A model generated the notes under the pieces. It did not search any database. It worked only from the letters and a program-made list of their open reading frames with translations, and was not told where the DNA came from. A DNA stretch of 64,000 nucleotides from an uncultured Ruminococcus sp. (GTDB lineage: Bacteria > Bacillota > Clostridia > Lachnospirales > Lachnospiraceae): the NCBI GenBank assembly GCA_904418845.1, contig CAJFQC010000007.1, positions 26,140 through 90,139 on the forward strand, given 5' to 3'. Below are positions 59,554-64,000 of this stretch, in pieces; position 1 is the stretch's first letter; each line of letters starts with the position of its first letter. The position numbers were made by a program, and so were the translations under genes.

Positions 59554-60373
59554 ATCTTTTGTATTGCGGAGATGAGAAGGCGGAGGACGGGATACTGATC
59601 TCTAACTTTCCTTCCTGAAAAATGCAGGAGAAGAACTGAATATCTATATCATGACAATGGATCTTAAGACAGAAGAGCAGAGCTACCGTGCTGTTTCAGA
59701 CGATACCGCCCGCTTTCTTGACCGGCGGGTAAAAAAGGAGAATCCCGGAAATTCGGTTATTAAAATTGACGCCGGGGACTTCTTTCAGGCAGAACTTCCA
59801 AAGGCTAATATGAAGACAAGATTTACTCCTTACTGCATGCTCCGGCTTTTTGTGGATGAGATACCCCAACTGCCGGACAAGCTTCTCTATCTGGACGCGG
59901 ATGTGATATGCCGCAGAGACTGCGGGAATTTCTATCATCAGGACATCAGTGACTGCGAACTCACAGGTATTCTGGATCACTATGGGAAATGGTTTTTTAG
60001 AAAAAATCCTTTCCGCATGGACTATATCAACTCCGGGGTTCTCCTGCTGAATGTGGACAGGATTCGAAAGGACGGGCTGTTTCGGGAGTGCAGAAAGCTC
60101 TGCCGGGAGAAGAAGATGTTCATGCCCGATCAGTCCGCGATCAACAGGCTGGCAAAGGAAAAGCGGATACAGCCGAGAAAATATAACGAACAGAGAAAAC
60201 TCAGAGAGGATACGGTGCTCCAGCATTTTACCACCAGTTTCCGCTTCTTCCCATGGCTGCACACACTGACTGTAAAACCGTGGCAGATTGAGAAAATGCA
60301 TGAAAAGCTGCGGCTCCATGAATATGACGACATCCTGGAAGAATATAAGCAGATTAAAAGAGAGGATAATTGA
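59550..60373 (+). pseudogene. Glycosyltransferase family 8 gene, frameshifted
   Basis: The gene starts at ATG 59550 (overlapping the acyltransferase stop, AAGGAG upstream) and encodes MNLLYCGDEKAEDGILIS, then runs into TGA at 59616-59618. The continuation, LKNAGEELNIYIMTMDLK and a complete GT8 domain, is in another frame from about 59606. One base is missing near 59604-59606. The second part has the GT8 DxD motif in LLYLDADVICR, DYINSGVLLLNVDRIRK and the C-terminal HFTTSFRFFPW. With one base restored the protein would be of normal length (about 275 aa). Either a mutation or a sequencing error; the distal part might be expressed from ATG 59651. Confidence 0.8.
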
Positions 60374-60375
60374 GT

Positions 60376-61332
60376 ATGCAGAAAACGGAAATACCTGTAT
60401 TTTTTACGATCGACGACAGTTATGCGCCTTATCTTGGTGTTGCGATCGCGTCTATGAAAGAAAATGTTTCCCACAAATACGACTATGAGATCATCATCGT
60501 TGAACAGGATCTAAGTGAAGAGAGCAGAAAAAAGCTTTGGACGCTGGAAGAGCCGGGATTTTCTATTCGTTTTGTCAGGATGGATTCCACGCCGGGAGAG
60601 ATCACGGACCGGGAGGAAAACAGGCTCCGGTGCGATTATTTCACCCTGACCATCTATTACCGCCTCTTTATCGCGGACATGTTCCCGGAGTACGACAAAG
60701 CCATCTATATTGACAGCGATGTGGTCATCCCCGGGGATATTTCAGAACTATATCAAATAGACCTTGGCGAATGTCTGATCGGCGCCTGCCCGGATCATTC
60801 CATCTCAGATGTGCCGGAGCTGGTCAGATACACCGGGGAAGCAGTGGGAATGAAGAAGGGAAAATACATCAACTCCGGCGTTCTCCTGCTTAACCTGAAA
60901 AAGATGAGAGAGGTAAGCCTTGGGAGTCATTTTCTCGGGCTGCTTAGCCGATATCATTTTGACTGCATCGCCCCGGATCAGGATTACTTAAACGCCATGT
61001 GCAAAGGAAAGATCCTTTATCTTGATAAAAAATGGGATGCCATGCCGGTAAAAGGAAGAGAACCTCTGAAAGATCCGCAGATCATCCATTTTAACCTTTT
61101 TGAAAAACCATGGCGCTACAGCGGCGTAGCTTACGAAGATATTTTCTGGCACTATGCCAAAAAGACAGACTTTTACGGGGAAATCCGCATGTTAAAAGAA
61201 AATTACGGCGAGGATCAGAAGCACTCGGACAGTGACTGTCTGAACCTTCTGATCGAAAAAGCATGCACTATACCACAGACAGAGACCACGTTCCGAAAAA
61301 TGAAAGAAAGAGGAGTCAAAATCGAGTTATGA
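60376..61332 (+). CDS. Glycosyltransferase family 8 protein
   Basis: A 318-aa retaining glycosyltransferase of the LgtC/GspA type. The N-terminus IPVFFTIDDSYAPYLGVAIA binds the sugar nucleotide, the metal-binding DxD is AIYIDSDVVIPGD, followed by YINSGVLLLNLKKMRE, and PQIIHFNLFEKPWRY is the conserved C-terminal block. ATG 60376 is preferred to TTG 60370. It lies 2 bp after the frameshifted GT8 and overlaps the second acyltransferase by ATGA. The acceptor is unknown; a glycolipid is inferred from the flanking acyltransferases. Confidence 0.9.
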   Translation: MQKTEIPVFFTIDDSYAPYLGVAIASMKENVSHKYDYEIIIVEQDLSEESRKKLWTLEEPGFSIRFVRMDSTPGEITDREENRLRCDYFTLTIYYRLFIADMFPEYDKAIYIDSDVVIPGDISELYQIDLGECLIGACPDHSISDVPELVRYTGEAVGMKKGKYINSGVLLLNLKKMREVSLGSHFLGLLSRYHFDCIAPDQDYLNAMCKGKILYLDKKWDAMPVKGREPLKDPQIIHFNLFEKPWRYSGVAYEDIFWHYAKKTDFYGEIRMLKENYGEDQKHSDSDCLNLLIEKACTIPQTETTFRKMKERGVKIEL

Positions 61333-62186
61333 TCATTGGAAAAAACAAACAGGCAGTTATTGAAAATATCCAAAGATCAATACAGGAAGAACATTTTCAT
61401 CAGAAGGTGGAGGTAGACGATCCCGGACTTTCCCCGGAGGAGGAAAAGAGGATACTCCGGCGGTTCCCGGACAGGATGCGGACAGTGGAATATCAGTTAA
61501 AGAACAAAGCGGCAAGAGGACTGGTGGACGCGGTGATGCGGGGCGTAAACCGGAATACAGAGTTCACCGGGCTGGAACATCTGAAACAGATACACACTGG
61601 GGCGGTCATCACCAGCAATCATTTTAATCCGCTGGACAATACGGCAGTGCGGGCGGTGCTCAAAAAAGCCGGAAAGAAACGTTTATATATTGTAAGCCAG
61701 GCGGGAAACTTTGCCATGAAAGGTGTGATCGGATTTGTCATGAATTATGCGGACACCATTCCCCTCGGGAACGACCGGGAATATATGACGGGCGCTTTTA
61801 CAGATATTATGAAAAAGCTTCTAAGGCGCGGGCAGTATGTCCTTATCTACCCGGAGCAGGAGATGTGGTTCAATTACCGTAAACCCCGGCCGCTGAAACG
61901 AGGCGCTTACTATTATGCGGCCCGGTTTCAGGTTCCAGTCATTTCCTGTTTCGTAGAGATGGTGGAAGTTCAGGAGAAAGAAAATGAAGACTTCAACAAA
62001 GTAAGGTATGTAGTCCATATACTGGAGCCTATTTTCCCGGAACCGCAGAAATCTGTCCGGGAGAACAGTGTAAATATGATGGGAAAGGATTACGAACAGA
62101 AGAAACAGGCATATGAAAAATACTACGGAAGAAAACTGCAATATAATTTCGAACCCGGTGACATCGCCGGATGGCGGTACAAATAA
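61329..62186 (+). CDS. PlsC-like acyltransferase
   Basis: A 285-aa acyltransferase with canonical HX4D in ITSNHFNPLDNTAV and a glycine-motif equivalent YPEQEMWFNYRKPRPLKRGA (shown as YPEQEMW). An N-terminal helical region of ~60 residues precedes it. It is distinct from the first acyltransferase of the operon, about 25% similar by eye in the core only. ATG 61329 overlaps the GT8 stop. There is no obvious terminator after it; a promoter for the next gene lies 37-65 bp downstream. Confidence 0.85.
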   Translation: MIIGKNKQAVIENIQRSIQEEHFHQKVEVDDPGLSPEEEKRILRRFPDRMRTVEYQLKNKAARGLVDAVMRGVNRNTEFTGLEHLKQIHTGAVITSNHFNPLDNTAVRAVLKKAGKKRLYIVSQAGNFAMKGVIGFVMNYADTIPLGNDREYMTGAFTDIMKKLLRRGQYVLIYPEQEMWFNYRKPRPLKRGAYYYAARFQVPVISCFVEMVEVQEKENEDFNKVRYVVHILEPIFPEPQKSVRENSVNMMGKDYEQKKQAYEKYYGRKLQYNFEPGDIAGWRYK

Positions 62187-62210
62187 AAAATTGACCGTTA
62201 AAGGGAGACA

Positions 62211-62267
62211 GACAGTTTCTCTTTGACGCCGGCAGGACTTTATGATATAAAATCATTAGAAACTGTC
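62211..62267. repeat. 10-bp inverted repeat bracketing a promoter
   Basis: GACAGTTTCT (62211-62220) and AGAAACTGTC (62258-62267) are perfect inverted copies. The 37 bp between them contain exactly the -35 and -10 boxes of the next gene. An operator pair, an invertible segment or chance are all possible. Confidence 0.6.
62223..62251 (+). promoter_or_regulatory. Promoter of the Cys-rich small-domain gene
   Basis: TTGACG (62223-62228), 17-bp spacer, TATAAA (62246-62251). The predicted start is about 62258, the first base of the right repeat arm. Confidence 0.68.
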
Positions 62268-62347
62268 GGAAGTATTTTACGCGGCGGGAGCTGTACGCTT
62301 CCAGAAAAAAAGAGCTGCCGCTGCAATAGGAAGGAAGCTGTCCAAAT
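62258..62347 (+). ncRNA. Structured 5' leader with competing ribosome-site pairings
   Basis: In this ~90-nt leader GCGGC (62281-62285) pairs with GCCGC (62317-62321), stacking on GGGAGC (62286-62291) with GCTTCC (62297-62302). CTTCC (62298-62302) can also pair with GGAAG (62268-62272) or with the ribosome site GGAAG (62333-62337). It matches no riboswitch class that I recognise; the function is inference. Confidence 0.4.
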
Positions 62348-62611
62348 ATGGAAAACTCATACCGTTTTTTCGAGAACCGTGACTGTAAATATTTCCCCTG
62401 CCATAAGGGACTTGAGGAGTTCAACTGTCTGTTCTGTTACTGCCCGCTGTATGAAATGGAGCGCTGCCCGGGCAGATATGAATACATTAACGTAAACGGG
62501 CGGAAGGTCAAGTCCTGTATGGACTGTACCTTTCCGCACCGGCCGGAGAATTACGACAGAATCATTCAAATCTTAGGGGGAAAATACAGGCCGGGTATTT
62601 CAGGAATGTAG
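62348..62611 (+). CDS. Cysteine-rich small domain protein
   Basis: An 87-aa protein with nine cysteines, of the PF04071-type 'cysteine-rich small domain' family: CKYFPCHKGLEEFNCLFCYC, ERCPGRYEYI and KSCMDCTFPHRP. The spacing suggests a zinc- or Fe-S-binding knuckle. The family is sometimes found with or fused to cobalamin-synthesis proteins, but no such gene is present here. GGAAGG precedes the ATG at 10 bases. Its last 12 bp overlap the convergent LysR gene. Confidence 0.85.
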   Translation: MENSYRFFENRDCKYFPCHKGLEEFNCLFCYCPLYEMERCPGRYEYINVNGRKVKSCMDCTFPHRPENYDRIIQILGGKYRPGISGM

Positions 62612-63490
62612 CTTTTCCACGGCCTTTACAAATCTTAATATATCTTCTGGCGGATCAAGAGCGTACATCAGTCCGTACGGGATGCTGTAATCCCAGTTCA
62701 CCGGGACCGTCACAAGGGCAGGATGAACATCTTTCCAGCATTCTAAGGTGAGCAGTACATTCTGCGTCTCCGCGCAGCGGTTAAACACGGAGATATCATA
62801 AAAATGCGGGGTATCCTCTATCTTAATCCGGGGATGATTCCTCTGCAGGTCATTTCGAATAAAGTCATTGATCCCGGAATCTCCTTCCGCCACCATCATC
62901 AGCGTCTCCCCATACAGATCAGAGATCTCCAGACATTCCTTTGAAGCCAGACGGTGCTCACGGGAGACGGCGCACATCTTCCTGTACCGGCCGGTCTGGA
63001 GCATATTGCATCTCTCCAGCCAGATTCTGGAATCACATACCCCGACAAGAAAATCAAATTTCGACCCTAATTGAGCGATTTCCGAGACAATGCCCTCATG
63101 GTCGTCCTCAAAGGGAACGATATGCAGCTTATAATCCGGGAATTCCCGGCTGGCCTCATACCACAGATCCATGAAAGGTTTGGCGGGATTGAGAAGAGAA
63201 GTTCCCACGCAGAACGTGTGGTCATACCTCTCCATGGCGCTGCGCGCATTCTCAATCGATGTGTGGGAGTAATCAAACAGGAATTTTGCGTCCTTATAGA
63301 TCACTTCCCCAGCTGGGGTCAGGCGTACGCCCTGAGGTGTTCTCTCTAACAGTTTCAGCTCCAGATGTTTTTCCAGAGAATTGATCTGTTTCATAACAGC
63401 GGGCGGAGAAAGAAAAAGATTTTCCGCTGCTTTTGTAAAACTGCCACAGTCTGCGACAAAGACAAAGACTTTTAACGGAGGATTATACAT
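62600..63490 (-). CDS. LysR family transcriptional regulator
   Basis: A 296-aa regulator. HTH: PLKVFVFVADCGSFTKAAEN and LSPPAVMKQINSLEKHLELK; the effector domain follows. ATG 63490 is set by AAGGAGGCAGTC immediately upstream; an in-frame extension to 63667 would add 59 hydrophobic residues unrelated to the family. It is divergent from the flavodoxin fragment with a 141-bp control region, the usual arrangement for LysR and its target. Confidence 0.92.
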   Translation of the reverse strand: MYNPPLKVFVFVADCGSFTKAAENLFLSPPAVMKQINSLEKHLELKLLERTPQGVRLTPAGEVIYKDAKFLFDYSHTSIENARSAMERYDHTFCVGTSLLNPAKPFMDLWYEASREFPDYKLHIVPFEDDHEGIVSEIAQLGSKFDFLVGVCDSRIWLERCNMLQTGRYRKMCAVSREHRLASKECLEISDLYGETLMMVAEGDSGINDFIRNDLQRNHPRIKIEDTPHFYDISVFNRCAETQNVLLTLECWKDVHPALVTVPVNWDYSIPYGLMYALDPPEDILRFVKAVEKLHS

Positions 63491-63524
63491 GACTGCCTCC
63501 TTGTATAAACTATTACTTAATACA

Positions 63525-63553
63525 AAAATAACAAATGAGAAATTCCGTGTCAA
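63525..63553 (-). promoter_or_regulatory. Promoter of the third LysR gene
   Basis: On the minus strand perfect TTGACA (63553-63548), 17-bp spacer, TATTTT (63530-63525), 35 bp before the start. A TATACT at 63566-63571 on the plus strand may be the -10 box for the flavodoxin, with no good -35, as for an activated promoter. Confidence 0.55.
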
Positions 63554-63631
63554 GAACAGGAGGACTATACTAAGCGTAGACAACAGTTCCGTTGAATTGT
63601 TTCTGAAAAAGCAGAGAAGGAGGACGAGACA

Positions 63632-63940
63632 ATGGCAGGTCTGATCGTCTATTTTTCCAGAAAGCACCAGAATTATATAAACGGTGTGATCCGCGACCTG
63701 GATGTGGGAAATACGGAGACTGCCGCGCGGATGATACAGAAGCTTACGAACGCGGATCTGTTTCAGATTGAACCGCTGCAGGAGTATTCCAGGGATTATA
63801 ATGAGTGTATCGCACAGGCTCAGGCTGACCAGCGGCGGAACGCCCGGCCGGAGCTCAGACGATACCCGGAAGAAACGGAGAAATACGATACCATTTATCT
63901 CGGTTACCCTAAAATGGAGCAGGGTTATATCTGTGTATAG
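63632..63940 (+). pseudogene. Flavodoxin, truncated after about 92 residues
   Basis: The N-terminal part is a clear flavodoxin of the Flavodoxin_4 type: AGLIVYFSRKHQNYINGVI, ADLFQIEPLQEYSRDYNECI, AQAQADQRRNARPELRRYP and YDTIYLGYP. After YLGYP the expected NYWGTMP-type loop, which holds the FMN, is missing; ten unrelated residues follow and the frame stops at 63938-63940. In the 60 bp that remain I could not find the rest of the gene in any frame. AGAAGGAGG precedes the ATG. A deletion or rearrangement close to the window edge is the simplest explanation. Confidence 0.8.
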
Positions 63941-64000
63941 CGGTGTATTGCGTAGAGGAAGGAGGGCGAATAGGTACAGAAAACACAGCAGAAAGAAAAA

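Noticed and set aside
62187..62347. Cobalamin riboswitch before the Cys-rich gene
   Set aside because: I could not find a B12-box-like element and the leader is too short for the usual cobalamin aptamer.
1..64000. CRISPR arrays, tRNA or rRNA genes, insertion sequences, prophage
   Set aside because: No regularly spaced repeats, tRNA-like cloverleafs, transposase or integrase motifs were seen; this is a by-eye judgement without a search.

Overview
The window reads as chromosome of a spore-forming, anaerobic, gut-type member of the Clostridia, most likely Lachnospiraceae (relatives of Clostridium scindens/hylemonae, Dorea or Faecalicatena; the genus is inference). Reasons: moderate GC; strong AGGAGG-type ribosome sites; many 4-bp ATGA overlaps; sporulation genes (alpha/beta SASP, YlbJ, GerW/YtfJ); Firmicutes gene order (rpmB-asp23-fakA-recG; rsmD-coaD-ylbJ; DUF2953-ytfJ, as in Bacillus); RecU; and a family-typical HisF-like/HisIE fusion. 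I saw no tRNA, rRNA, CRISPR array, insertion sequence or prophage.

Layout. 1-2.9 kb: partial Xaa-Pro aminopeptidase, RpiR-type regulator and a HI0933/BaiN-type flavoprotein. 2.9-4.9 kb: apbE divergent from a NusG-II/Gx-transporter pair resembling EetA/EetB of the Listeria extracellular electron transfer locus. 5-14.7 kb: ruvAB, zapA, U32 peptidase, a SEDS protein/class B PBP pair with a 101-bp coding overlap, DUF2953 protein, GerW and a 45-aa membrane peptide. 14.7-21.5 kb: rpmB facing asp23-fakA-recG, an SASP gene, rsmD-coaD and a coiled-coil protein. 21.5-31.4 kb: ylbJ, an M23 peptidase, rRNA-modifying enzymes, HAD phosphatase, YgiQ radical SAM protein, SDR, RluA-type synthase and recU. 31.4-36.6 kb: a histidine operon (hisZ-hisG-hisD-hisB-fusion) behind a perfect consensus promoter.

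37-46.6 kb is a glycan-use locus: cytoplasmic GH29 fucosidase, YesM/YesN-type two-component system, two sugar permeases plus a solute-binding lipoprotein, and a Cys-type sulfatase. Its likely substrate is sulfated, fucosylated host glycan (inference). 46.7-51.7 kb: fructosamine kinase, then a yclNOPQ-like siderophore transporter behind two DtxR-like palindromes. 51.8-58.5 kb is accessory: MetE-like methyltransferase, two LysR regulators, a MATE exporter translationally coupled to the wreck of a cytidylate-kinase-like gene, an O6-alkylguanine methyltransferase and an aldo/keto reductase. 58.7-62.2 kb: a compact acyltransferase-GT8-GT8-acyltransferase operon, with the first GT8 broken by a one-base frameshift. 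62.2-64 kb: a Cys-rich small protein with a structured leader, a LysR regulator and a truncated flavodoxin.

The observations I value most are non-coding or decayed elements: an intrinsic terminator between the MATE promoter and its start codon where no gene ends (candidate attenuator); a consensus promoter bracketed by a perfect 10-bp inverted repeat before the Cys-rich gene, followed by a leader with competing Shine-Dalgarno pairings; paired TTAG-TAAAA-CTAA boxes around a terminator-like hairpin before the siderophore transporter; the fossil kinase; and the HisF-like domain that has lost both catalytic aspartates.
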